From NCBI GenBank assembly GCA_937910905.1, contig CALEPV010000055.1:1-39267 (forward strand): DNA of 39,267 bases. Reading direction: 5' to 3'. The position numbers and the translations under genes were made by a program. The notes under the pieces are model-generated. The model had not been told where the DNA came from. It did no database searches and saw nothing but the letters and a program-made list of their open reading frames with translations. Below, in pieces: positions 31,266-39,267 of the stretch; position 1 is the stretch's first letter; the number at the start of each line of letters is the position of its first letter. This stretch comes from an uncultured Prevotellaceae bacterium. GTDB lineage: Bacteria; Bacteroidota; Bacteroidia; Bacteroidales; Bacteroidaceae.

Positions 31266-33515
31266 TTATGGCAGTATCTGAAGTTCTACTTCGGCTTCGC
31301 CCAGTTCAGGCGATGCCAGCTTGATGTGTGCTGTGGCGGCACCGCTCAGCGGTTGCGCGAAGTCGCGGCCTATGTATGCCAGCAGTCGGCCTCGGAAGGC
31401 TTGACGGTGGTTGAGGGTGGCCAGACAGGTGTCGCGCGCATTGCCGTTCTCCAGACCGAGCAGGCGTGCAGGGCCGGTGATGGTGCATGTGATGTCGTTG
31501 CTGGCGAAGGGCACCACCTGTCCAGCGCTGTCTACCAACTCAATGTCGATATGTGCGGCATCGTCGATGGTGCGTAGCTGCACTGTGTCTACGCTGATGC
31601 GCATGGCTACGGCTGTCGGGCGTGCCTCTTGACGGTCATCGCTTCCGCGTTCTTGCCTGCCGCCACGGCGTTGCCAGCGTTGTCGCATGGAGCGCTCCAC
31701 ACTGTCGGTGGGCAGGTCGCTCCACAGCATCTTGCGGTACTCGCCCTGTGGCTTCACACGTCCAGCCAGATCCAGCAATCCAGCTTCTGACCCGCGTGCA
31801 GGCCAAGGTCCGCTCTCGCCCAGATAGTCTATGCCTGTCCATAGGAACTGTCCGAATATGTGTGGATTGTCGCGTACTGCCAGCCACGCCTCACGGTCGT
31901 GGCGGTTCTCTGAACCGTATATCACGCGTGTGGGGTAGCGCTGATGGTCTTCGGTGTAGCGGCTCTCGGTGTAGTTGTAGCCCACAACGTCGAGTGCATC
32001 GGGATAGGCTGTCTCATTGCTCATCACCACACCTGCCAGTGCCGCTGTCACAGGTCGCGAAGTGTCGTTGCTGCGCACGGCTGCTGCCAGCACCGCAGCT
32101 ATCTCACCCAGCCTGCTGGCATGTGGCTGCTCGGGCTTGTAGCCGCCGTACATGGGCTGCGTGATGCTGCTGCCGTCCAGCACGGGGTGCGAGTAGGGGT
32201 CGTTGGGGTAGTCCACCTCATTGCCAATGCTCCACATGAATATGCTGGGATGTATGCGGTTGCGGCGCACCATCAGCTCCACATCGGTCTCCAATTCACT
32301 GAACAGCTCGTAGGAGCCCTCGTAGCCGGGCGTGCCTTTGTTCCATCCTTCCAGCCACTTGCGTTTGGGCAGCTCCCACTCGTCGCTGGCCTCGTCCATC
32401 ACCAGTAGTCCCAGCTCGTCGCAGAGGTCGTAGACCGCAGTGGCGTGTGGGTTGTGACTCATGCGTATGGCATTCACACCAAGGCCTTTCAATGCCAATA
32501 GGCGTCTGCGCCACACAGCTTTGGGTACAGCTGTTCCCAGCACACCAGCATCGTCGTGCACGCATACTCCTTTGACCTTCATCCATTCTCCGTTGAGCGC
32601 AAAGCCACGGTCGGGGTCGAAGTTGAGTGTGCGTATGCCCAGCGGCACGGTCGTTTCATCGTATGTTGTCCCTTCGCTCAACTCGCGCAGGCGCGCGCGT
32701 ATTATATATAGGTATGGGCTGTCGAGCGACCACAGGCGTGGTGCTGACACGGTGAGCTGTAGCGTGTCCCTCTGTGCGAGGCTTATGTTCTTTGTTGTTG
32801 TAGCAACGGTCTGGCCGTCGGTATCGATGATGCTCACCTCGGCTTGGAGGCTGTGCTTGCCTGCCGCTTGCCTGCCGGAGCTGGCGTCTGTGGTGTTGAG
32901 CGATACGTCGATAACAGCTTGCTGCTCGTCCACGCTGGCTACTGACCATGCGGTGCCGAATGGCTCGAAGTGTATCGGCTTGGTACTTACGAGCCACACC
33001 GGACGGTTGATGCCAGAGCCTGTGTACCAACGCGAATCGTTCTGTCGCGAGTGGTCTACACGCACAGCTATTACATTGTCGGCACCGGCGCTTCGGTTCT
33101 CCCACATCGAGAAGTCTACGACCTGCGGGGCATAGCCACTCTGGTAGGTCGGCATCTCGTGTCCGTTCACATAGATGGTGGCACGGTTGTAGATGCCCTC
33201 GAAGTACAGCAGTCGGCACACGTCCGATGCTCCGTCGCCCTTCACGTGAAGTCTGTACCAGCCTATGCCGCCAGGCAGGTATCCCTGGCACGAACCGTTC
33301 TGCTCTGACATGGGCAGCTCCACGCCCCAGTCGTGTGGCAGCTGGACGCTACGCCACTGGCTGTCATCATAGGTCGGGCTACAGTAGCTGGAATCGTCGC
33401 TGAGGCTGAACAGCCATCCGTCGTTGAGCGGCGTAGCAGTACCCGTCCCGAGTTGGGCCACAGCCGCGAGTGGCAGCATCGCTGCCATCGCAATAGCAAT
33501 AATAGTGTCTTTCAT
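31266..33515 (-). CDS. Secreted GH2 beta-galactosidase-like enzyme
   Basis: A 749-aa exported glycoside hydrolase. The frame is open to 33776, but the ATG at 33515 gives a signal peptide (MKDTIIAIAMAAMLPLAAVA, cut before QLGTG) and lies downstream of the promoter. The GH2 sugar-binding domain has WRSVQLPHDW and ends near GSGINRPVWL. An Ig-like domain follows. The TIM barrel (~300-600) carries acid/base Glu433 in WSIGNEVDYP and nucleophile Glu536 in VIYGSENRHD, with VNAIRMSHNPHA and LWTGIDYLGE nearby. A C-terminal Ig-like domain (from ~640) fits GH2 C-terminal modules. Beta-galactosidase is the likeliest activity; other beta-glycosides are possible. It faces a divergent SusC-SusD pair, so it is probably part of that utilization locus. 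Confidence 0.9.
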   Translation of the reverse strand: MKDTIIAIAMAAMLPLAAVAQLGTGTATPLNDGWLFSLSDDSSYCSPTYDDSQWRSVQLPHDWGVELPMSEQNGSCQGYLPGGIGWYRLHVKGDGASDVCRLLYFEGIYNRATIYVNGHEMPTYQSGYAPQVVDFSMWENRSAGADNVIAVRVDHSRQNDSRWYTGSGINRPVWLVSTKPIHFEPFGTAWSVASVDEQQAVIDVSLNTTDASSGRQAAGKHSLQAEVSIIDTDGQTVATTTKNISLAQRDTLQLTVSAPRLWSLDSPYLYIIRARLRELSEGTTYDETTVPLGIRTLNFDPDRGFALNGEWMKVKGVCVHDDAGVLGTAVPKAVWRRRLLALKGLGVNAIRMSHNPHATAVYDLCDELGLLVMDEASDEWELPKRKWLEGWNKGTPGYEGSYELFSELETDVELMVRRNRIHPSIFMWSIGNEVDYPNDPYSHPVLDGSSITQPMYGGYKPEQPHASRLGEIAAVLAAAVRSNDTSRPVTAALAGVVMSNETAYPDALDVVGYNYTESRYTEDHQRYPTRVIYGSENRHDREAWLAVRDNPHIFGQFLWTGIDYLGESGPWPARGSEAGLLDLAGRVKPQGEYRKMLWSDLPTDSVERSMRQRWQRRGGRQERGSDDRQEARPTAVAMRISVDTVQLRTIDDAAHIDIELVDSAGQVVPFASNDITCTITGPARLLGLENGNARDTCLATLNHRQAFRGRLLAYIGRDFAQPLSGAATAHIKLASPELGEAEVELQILP

Positions 33516-33537
33516 AGTGTGAGTGGATAATGACAAT

Positions 33538-33576
33538 CTTGGCGCAAAACTATCAAAAAGATGAGATTGCGCCAAG
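33538..33576 (-). promoter_or_regulatory. GH2 promoter inside a perfect inverted repeat
   Basis: On the minus strand the -33 TTG (33573-33575) and the -7 TAGTTTTG (33545-33552) are separated by 20 nt. A perfect 10-bp inverted repeat, CTTGGCGCAA at 33538-33547 and its complement at 33567-33576, covers the ends of both elements. This is a candidate operator for a dimeric regulator; the regulator is not identified. Confidence 0.6.
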
Positions 33577-33666
33577 TTTGTGGTAGTCAAACTATTGCAA
33601 TCTTGGAATTTTGGTGTGATTGCGCCTGTCTGTGTGCTGGCAGAGCAAAAACAAAGCCCCCTGCGG

Positions 33667-33930
33667 CGTGCGGTTATCTCTCTGAAATCGTGCCTTTCCC
33701 TCTTTGGAACTGTGCTTTTGCATCTATGATATCGCATCATTGCATCCCGTGTATCGTGTCGCAGCATCCCCTGCATCGCATTGCAGCGAGAAAAACGTGC
33801 GCGTGTTAAATAAATGACACGCGCGTGTTAAATAAAAAACATGCGCGTGTCATTTATTTAACACGCGCATGTTTTTTCAGCCGCATCGCGGTGAACACCC
33901 TCGGACACCGCATCCAGAGCGGCTTTGCGG
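33667..33930. repeat. 22-bp-period palindromic array C (12 units)
   Basis: Twelve consecutive 22-bp units start at 33667 and every 22 bp to 33909. Unit starts read CGTGC, CGTGC, TGTGC, CGCAT, CGTGT, CGCAT, GCGCGTG (three times), GCGCATG, CGCGGTG and CGCATCC; unit ends are usually RYAY (AAAT, ATAT, GTAT, GCAT, ACAC, ACAT). Junction cores therefore include ACACGCGCGTGT, ACATGCGCGTGT and GCATCGCGGTGA. Spacers vary but some are copies or reverse complements of each other (units 7, 8 and 9). It lies between the divergent GH2 and SusC genes. The same period and core occur in arrays A and B. Confidence 0.8.
33791..33876. repeat. 39-nt inverted repeat inside array C
   Basis: Arms 33791-33829 and 33838-33876 are reverse complements with two mismatches, separated by an 8-nt A-rich loop. 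The structure spans array units 7-9 and ends in six Ts on the plus strand and five on the minus strand, so it could terminate transcripts from either side even though it lies between divergent promoters. Confidence 0.8.
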
Positions 33931-34168
33931 CCCGTCGCCCCTATTGGGGTAGGGGATTACAGGGGGCCTCTTCTCACTTCTCCTATCCACCCCCATGGCA
34001 TCCATCATCCCCCACCGGGGGATAATAGGGAGCTCTCCCTCCCGCTTCGCACCTACGGCCATAGCACCAAAATGTTATTAAAAAGGCGGCGTTTTTAACT
34101 TTTGTACTCCAAAATGGATGTTTTGTTGCTTTTTTGTGACATTTTCGTGCGTTATTTCACATTTTTTA
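33931..34168. other. Spacer between array C and susC promoter
   Basis: No gene is visible. The first half has GC-rich short hairpins (for example the CCCCC/GGGGG stem at 34009-34021) similar in style to the palindromes at 19259-19511; the second half is AT-rich with T-runs. Confidence 0.4.
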
Positions 34169-34198
34169 TTGCAGTAAGTTAAAAAACCATTACCTTTG
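34169..34198 (+). promoter_or_regulatory. Promoter of the susC-susD operon
   Basis: TTG at 34169-34171, a 19-nt spacer and TACCTTTG at 34191-34198 give a textbook Bacteroidota -33/-7 promoter. The predicted start near 34205 leaves a leader of about 170 nt, with a perfect 6-bp hairpin (34208-34222) at its 5' end and a second 7-bp hairpin (34299-34321). Confidence 0.75.
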
Positions 34199-34375
34199 CG
34201 GCTTGTAAGCACATAGTGTGCTCTTTCGGTACTTAAACAATCAATCACTACAAGATATAATGAGTTGGGAATTATGAATCAATAGGGCAGGCAGACATAT
34301 TGTGCAGCCCGATGGCACAATTCACAACCCGAAAACAGCAATAATATACATTATGTTTAATTAACGAGAGTACTT

Positions 34376-37300
34376 ATGGAAAAAAGAATCTCAATGATCA
34401 TTGCCTCGCTGTTCCTCTGTGTAGGTATGGCTATGGCGCAGATCACGGTAAGGGGTACCATCATCGCCGCAGACGATGGTGAGCCATTGCCTGGAGCCTC
34501 AGTGCGAGTGGTGGGTGCCACAGCCGGTACCACTACCAACATCGATGGTCAGTTCACCATCACAGTGCCCAACGCAGAATCGCGCCTGCAAATCAGCCAC
34601 ATCGGTATGCTGACCCGCGTGGTGCGTGCACGCAACGGTATGCAGATTGCGCTCGACACCGACGAGAGCCAGCTCGACGAGGTGATGGTGGTGGCTTACG
34701 GTACACAGAAGCGCAGCAGCTTCACGGGTGCTGCTACCACTATTAAGTCGGAGAAGATCGAGGGACTGCAGGTCAGCGACCTCGGTAAGGCCCTTGAGGG
34801 TCAGGTGGCTGGCGTACAGATCAGCTCTGTGACAGGCACACCTGGTTCGACCAGCACCATCGTGGTGCGCGGCGTGGGTTCTATCAGCGCCGGAATTGAG
34901 CCTCTGATTATCATGGACGGTGTGCCTTACGACGGCTCACTCAACTCTATTCCTACCCACGACATTGAGAGCCTCACCATCCTGAAGGATGCAGCAGCCA
35001 ACTCAATGTACGGTGCCCGCGGTGCCAACGGTGTGATACTCATCACCACCAAGAGCGCCAAGGCTGGCAAGCCGCGCGTTGAGTTCAGCGGCCGTTGGGG
35101 TTTCAACGCTCGCGCAGTGGGCGACTACGACATCATCAAGAACCCAGGCGAATACTACGAGATGGCTTGGGAGGCTATGCGCAACCTCTACTCTGCCAAC
35201 CACAGCATGGCCGAGGCTGCACAGATGGCTACCGAGAACCTGATTGACGGTCCTGAGGGCCTGCGCTATAACATCTTCCAGGGCGTAGCCAACAACGCTA
35301 TCGTTGATCCTCTGACAGGTCACCTCACAGCAGCTGCCGAGGCCGCTGCCACAAAGTGGAGCGACGACTGGACAAAGGATCCGTACGAGAACGGTTTCCG
35401 TCAGGAGTACAACGTTACTGTCAGCGGCGGCAACTCCGATAGCAAGCTCATCTTCTCTGCCGGCTATCTGGGTGATGAGGGTTACGTGGTGAACTCTGGC
35501 TTTGACCGCTTCAACGCTCGCGTGAAGGCCGACCAGAAGGTCAACGACTTCATACGCGCCGGTGCCAACATCGGTTATGTACGCACAAACATGAAGACCT
35601 ATGGTAGCGACTACGGAGGCTATGCCAGCGACATCTTCTACATGGCACAGCACTACGCTCCTATCTATCCTCTCTATTTGTACGACAACAATGGCGTGCC
35701 ACAGTACGATGCCGACGGCAACCGCCTGTACGACTTCGGTGAGACAGTGGGTATGGCACGTCCTATCATGCCAGGTGAGAACCCTGTGGCCCTAGCCGAG
35801 AAGAGCTATCGTCGCACTATGCGCGACAACCTGACCACACGCGGCTTCCTGGAGATTAAGTTCCTGAAGGACTTCACTCTCACAGGCAACGTCAGCTACG
35901 ACCTGTTCAACACCACCAGCGCCAACTATCAGGCACCTCTCGGCGGTGCTGCCAAGACCTACAATGGTATCGGCGTTAACAGCAGCCGCCGCTACGGAAC
36001 ACTCAATGTGAACGAGATACTCGACTGGGCACACACATTCGGCAACCATGGCCTGCACGTGATGCTCGTACACGAGAACAAGAACACACAGTCAAAGGGC
36101 CTGACAGCTGAGGGCTGCGGCTTCCTGAACTTCGACAACCACGACCTCTACAGCGCTTCGACCATCGTCAGCAGCGAGGTGTACTCCACCACTACAGAGT
36201 ATGCCTTCGAGGGCTATCTGGCTAAGGCCGAGTACGACTTCAAGGACCGCTACTACCTCACAGCCAGCATCCGTCGCGATGCCAGCTCACAGTTCGACAA
36301 GGATCACCGTTGGGGTAACTTCTGGGCTGTAGGCGGCGCATGGCGCATCAACGAGGAGCCATTCATGAAGAACGTGAAGTGGGTGAACAACCTCAAGCTG
36401 AAGGCCAGCTACGGTACTCAAGGTAACCTGCCCAGCGGCGCTCACCTGTACTACAACAAGTACGGCATCAGCCGTATTAGCGATGGCGAGACATCAGTGG
36501 CCAAGGCTACACGCGGTAACCCAGACCTCACATGGGAGAAGCAGGGTATGTTCAACGTAGGTATCGAGGCTCTGCTCTGGAACCGCCTCACTGTGAACGC
36601 CGACTTCTTCATCAAGACCAACAAGGACCTGATCTTCTACAGCCCGCTGCCACCATCAGAGGGTGCACCTAGCGGTATCTATCGCAACGAGATGGACATG
36701 AAGAACACCGGTTTCGAGTTCGAGGTGGGCTACGACATCATCAAGACACACGACGTACGCTGGAACATCGCCCTCAACGGCACACACTACAAGAACGAAA
36801 TCACCAAGCTGCCAGACAGCAAGCCTGAAGAGGAGTATCCCGATGGCTTCTACCGCAGCGGTAACTGGTGGAAGAAGGGCGGCAGCATGTACCAGTGGGC
36901 TGGCTATGAGTACGTCGGCGTGAACCCCGAGAACGGTAAGCCTCAGTACAACGTATACGTTGACGACCTCGATGCAGAGGGCAACAAGCTGGGTACAAAG
37001 CACGTTGAGGTGGTGAGCGACCTGAGCAGCGTGGAGATGTACGAGCTCAAGGGAAAGAGCCTGATTCCTGACCTGCAGGGCGGTATCAGCACCAGCGTGG
37101 AAGCCTACGGCGTAGACTTCTCTCTCGCAACAACCTACCAGATTGGCGGTTGGGTACGCGACACCGGCTACTCCAGCCTGATGAGCGCTACCAACTCGCA
37201 GGGAGGCAACTACCACCGCGACATCTTCAACCGCTGGACAACTGCCCACACCAACACCGACATCCCACAGGTGATTTGGGGCGGCAGCAGCGAGCAGAGC

Positions 37301-37582
37301 ATCAGCAGCTACTCCGACTTCTATCTGACCAAGGCTAGCTACTTCAGCATCAAGAACATCACACTCGGCTACACTCTGCCTCAGAAGTGGACCCGCAAGG
37401 CTCAGATCGAGCGCCTGCGCGTTTACCTCACTGGCGACAATGTATGGCTCAAGAGCAAGCGTCAGGGCTTCGACCCACGCACTGGTTACGACTACAGCGA
37501 GAGCTACGAGTACGCTGGCGATGCTGGTATGCACTACAACGCACTGAGCTCATACTCTATCGGTCTTGACCTCACATTCTAA
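34376..37582 (+). CDS. SusC/RagA-family TonB-dependent transporter
   Basis: A 1068-aa outer-membrane beta-barrel that imports glycan fragments, powered by TonB-ExbBD. The signal peptide is MEKRISMIIASLFLCVGMAMA (cut before Q). The carboxypeptidase-D-like domain is at ~23-95, with GEPLPGASVRVVG. The SusC-specific segment DEVMVVAYGTQKRSSFTGA is at 101-119. The plug domain has VRGVGSISAGIEPLIIMDGVPYDG and DAAANSMYGARGANGVILITTK. The barrel ends in an aromatic residue (SIGLDLTF). No anti-sigma-binding N-terminal extension is present, so regulation by FecR-type signalling is not indicated. It is followed after 34 bp by susD. The substrate is unknown; the GH2 neighbour suggests a galactoside. Confidence 0.96.
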   Translation: MEKRISMIIASLFLCVGMAMAQITVRGTIIAADDGEPLPGASVRVVGATAGTTTNIDGQFTITVPNAESRLQISHIGMLTRVVRARNGMQIALDTDESQLDEVMVVAYGTQKRSSFTGAATTIKSEKIEGLQVSDLGKALEGQVAGVQISSVTGTPGSTSTIVVRGVGSISAGIEPLIIMDGVPYDGSLNSIPTHDIESLTILKDAAANSMYGARGANGVILITTKSAKAGKPRVEFSGRWGFNARAVGDYDIIKNPGEYYEMAWEAMRNLYSANHSMAEAAQMATENLIDGPEGLRYNIFQGVANNAIVDPLTGHLTAAAEAAATKWSDDWTKDPYENGFRQEYNVTVSGGNSDSKLIFSAGYLGDEGYVVNSGFDRFNARVKADQKVNDFIRAGANIGYVRTNMKTYGSDYGGYASDIFYMAQHYAPIYPLYLYDNNGVPQYDADGNRLYDFGETVGMARPIMPGENPVALAEKSYRRTMRDNLTTRGFLEIKFLKDFTLTGNVSYDLFNTTSANYQAPLGGAAKTYNGIGVNSSRRYGTLNVNEILDWAHTFGNHGLHVMLVHENKNTQSKGLTAEGCGFLNFDNHDLYSASTIVSSEVYSTTTEYAFEGYLAKAEYDFKDRYYLTASIRRDASSQFDKDHRWGNFWAVGGAWRINEEPFMKNVKWVNNLKLKASYGTQGNLPSGAHLYYNKYGISRISDGETSVAKATRGNPDLTWEKQGMFNVGIEALLWNRLTVNADFFIKTNKDLIFYSPLPPSEGAPSGIYRNEMDMKNTGFEFEVGYDIIKTHDVRWNIALNGTHYKNEITKLPDSKPEEEYPDGFYRSGNWWKKGGSMYQWAGYEYVGVNPENGKPQYNVYVDDLDAEGNKLGTKHVEVVSDLSSVEMYELKGKSLIPDLQGGISTSVEAYGVDFSLATTYQIGGWVRDTGYSSLMSATNSQGGNYHRDIFNRWTTAHTNTDIPQVIWGGSSEQSISSYSDFYLTKASYFSIKNITLGYTLPQKWTRKAQIERLRVYLTGDNVWLKSKRQGFDPRTGYDYSESYEYAGDAGMHYNALSSYSIGLDLTF

Positions 37583-37616
37583 TTCAAACCGTTATACATT
37601 ATATATAATATAGTAT

Positions 37617-39110
37617 ATGAAAGCATATAAGTTTATCATAGCGTCCGTGCTCGCCCTGGGCTTCACTGCCTGCAGCGACAGCTACATGGACACCGAGGAG
37701 ACTGGCTCGCTGACGCCTGAAGAGGCCGGTGAGGTAGCCGCCAATGATGCCGACATATTCCTGAATGGTATATGGTCATATATGGCCGACGTGACCAGTG
37801 CTCACGATGACTTCAACTACCTGGCAGCCATGCACGCCCTCGACATGATGGGCGACGACATCGCCATGGGCGGTGAGCACTTTTTCGTGTACGACTATCG
37901 CTTCGAGTACAGCGGTGGCAACTACGCTCGTGTGCGTCGCACATGGAACGTGTTCTACACCCTGCTGGCTCGTGCCAACGAGATTCTGGACATGTACCCA
38001 GAGGGCGCAAACAGCGATGCCGAGAAGGCCCTCGTGGGCCAGGCTCTGGCTATCCGCGGTCTCTGCTACACTGACCTGCCTATGATCTATCAGAAGCCGA
38101 CCACTGCCAACGGCTCTCTCAACCTCGACGCACCTGCCGTGCCTCTCTATCTCGCTGATATGGATGGCCTGACACTTGACGAGCGCGACGAGCTGAAGGG
38201 ACGTAATACCGTGGATCGTGTATGGCAGCAGGCTGAGTCCGACCTGACCAAGGCCGTGCAGCTGCTGGAGGAGGCCAACTATGTTCGCCCGTCCAAGCAC
38301 TTCATTGATGCCAATGTGGCCAACGGTCTGCTGGCCCGCTACTACCTCTACACCCAGCAGTGGGCTAATGCTGTAGCTGCCGCACACAAGGCCCGCCAGG
38401 GCTACCAGCCTATGGACAACGTAGGCTTGCACGACGGCTTCATGCTGCTGAGCAACCCCGAGTGGATGTGGGGCTTCGACCACACCAACGAGACAACCAC
38501 TATGTACGCGTCGTTCTTCAGCCACATCAGCAACTTCGCTCCTGGCTACAGCGGCCTGGGCCTGAGCAGTCGTCTCATCGACAAGCGACTCTACGACCAG
38601 ATCCCCGACGACGACTATCGTAAGAGCCTCTTCAACGGTCCTGATGGCGATTCAAGCCAGAGCACTACTGGTGCCAAGATGCCTTACGCCAACCTGAAGT
38701 TCGGCTTCGACGGCGAATGGACCATGGACTACATGTACATGCGTGCTGCCGAGATGTACCTCATCGAGGCTGAGGGCCTGGCTCGTCAGGGCAAGGGCAC
38801 CGAGGCCGCTACCGTACTGGCCGAGCTGATGGCTCAGCGCCAGCCTTCATGGAACAAGACCAGCGTCACTGTGGCCGACGTTCAGCTCCAGCGCAGCATA
38901 GAGCTGTGGGGCGAGGGCTTCAGCTACTTCGACAAGCGTCGTAACAACGAAGGCGCCAACCGCGCATACGAGGGCAGCAACCACCTGAGCTCTGCTCAGA
39001 TGGTTGTACCTGCCGACAGCGCCGTTTGGACATATCAGCTGCCTATCAGCGAGATTCAGGAGAACAGCCACATCGACTTCTCCGAGCAGAACCCAGGTGG
39101 CGAAGAGTAA
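37617..39110 (+). CDS. SusD/RagB-family glycan-binding lipoprotein
   Basis: A 497-aa surface lipoprotein with lipobox LGFTAC (Cys19), then SDSYMDTEETGSLTPEEA. The TPR-like helical core includes RANEILDMYPEG, GQALAIRGLCYTDLPMIYQKP and the C-terminal YMRAAEMYLIEAEGLAR pattern typical of SusD. It caps the SusC barrel and delivers oligosaccharides. It is in an operon with the preceding transporter and the following partial lipoprotein. Length is within the normal family range. Confidence 0.95.
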   Translation: MKAYKFIIASVLALGFTACSDSYMDTEETGSLTPEEAGEVAANDADIFLNGIWSYMADVTSAHDDFNYLAAMHALDMMGDDIAMGGEHFFVYDYRFEYSGGNYARVRRTWNVFYTLLARANEILDMYPEGANSDAEKALVGQALAIRGLCYTDLPMIYQKPTTANGSLNLDAPAVPLYLADMDGLTLDERDELKGRNTVDRVWQQAESDLTKAVQLLEEANYVRPSKHFIDANVANGLLARYYLYTQQWANAVAAAHKARQGYQPMDNVGLHDGFMLLSNPEWMWGFDHTNETTTMYASFFSHISNFAPGYSGLGLSSRLIDKRLYDQIPDDDYRKSLFNGPDGDSSQSTTGAKMPYANLKFGFDGEWTMDYMYMRAAEMYLIEAEGLARQGKGTEAATVLAELMAQRQPSWNKTSVTVADVQLQRSIELWGEGFSYFDKRRNNEGANRAYEGSNHLSSAQMVVPADSAVWTYQLPISEIQENSHIDFSEQNPGGEE

Positions 39111-39139
39111 TTTATAAACCAATTAAATCAACTTAAGCA

Positions 39140-39267
39140 ATGAAGAAGCTATTATATATCGTTCCCGCAATGGCTCTGGCACTCACTGCACAGAGCTGTA
39201 AGGACGACGACTTCACAAAGCACTCCATTGATGCCGAGTACCAGACTGGTACCAACACCACGGCATC
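39140..39267 (+). CDS. Lipoprotein at SusE position, 5' part only
   Basis: The start of a gene cut by the window edge (42 complete codons). MKKLLYIVPAMALALTAQSC gives a signal peptide with lipobox Cys20, then KDDDFTKHSIDAEYQ. It lies 29 bp after susD in the same direction, the usual position of a SusE/SusF-like surface glycan-binding protein. The family cannot be confirmed from this much sequence. Confidence 0.75.
   Translation, partial: MKKLLYIVPAMALALTAQSCKDDDFTKHSIDAEYQTGTNTTA

Noticed and set aside
33516..33776. Upstream extension of the GH2 ORF
   Set aside because: It covers the promoter, the inverted repeat and part of array C, and places 87 residues ahead of a standard signal peptide.

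Overview
The window comes from a Bacteroidota chromosome, most likely order Bacteroidales and probably Prevotellaceae-like. Evidence: about ten promoters carry the Bacteroidota -7 box TAnnTTTG (or TAnnTTCG/TTTC), there is a SusC/SusD pair, secreted enzymes end in Prevotella-type tails (YDLSGRR...GIYV), signal peptides end in A-x-A/Q, and Shine-Dalgarno sequences are mostly absent. Third codon positions are G/C-rich. The family assignments are from recognition by eye; the genus is inference.

Layout. 1-9937: a two-gene minus-strand operon encoding very large secreted proteins, a GH51-GH43-type arabinan enzyme and a protein with repeated carbohydrate-binding-like modules ending in a tyrosine-phosphatase-like domain. 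9968-14001: dnaK, then a divergent exported protein translationally coupled to a small lipoprotein. 14002-18969: an exported TPR-CHAT protease-like protein of 1655 aa. 18970-20053: a gene-poor kilobase of repeats. 20054-24278: housekeeping genes (ilvE-trmB, trxA plus a small acidic protein, trpS) invaded by two kinds of short nonautonomous elements. 24530-28990: dxs, tRNA-Arg(CCG), recG-xseB. 29111-31227: groES-groEL with its own terminator. 31266-39267: a polysaccharide utilization locus (secreted GH2 beta-galactosidase-like enzyme, divergent SusC, SusD, and the start of a SusE-position lipoprotein) that runs off the right edge.

How the genes relate. The two ends of the window are glycan-degradation loci: arabinan-type at the left, galactoside-type at the right. 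The middle is core metabolism and protein quality control. dnaK and groESL lie 17 kb apart but share an almost identical sigma-54-type -24/-12 promoter and a nearby TGACATTWTGGC motif, which suggests common regulation.

Most unusual items. (1) Three intergenic arrays with an exact 22-bp period and a near-palindromic core (CACCGCGGTG, CATCGCGATG, CACGCGCGTG and relatives) at 16-125, 19926-20057 and 33667-33930; I know of no described function. (2) A 170-bp MITE-like element with a 7-bp target duplication sitting at the predicted +1 of trxA, plus a second copy interrupted by another 194-bp element. (3) A tRNA-Arg in which the near-universal G19-C56 tertiary pair is replaced by U19-A56. (4) The shared sigma-54-type chaperone promoters. 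(5) A secreted CHAT protein. (6) Short tandem repeats placed at a start codon region, inside an enzyme ORF and across a stop codon.
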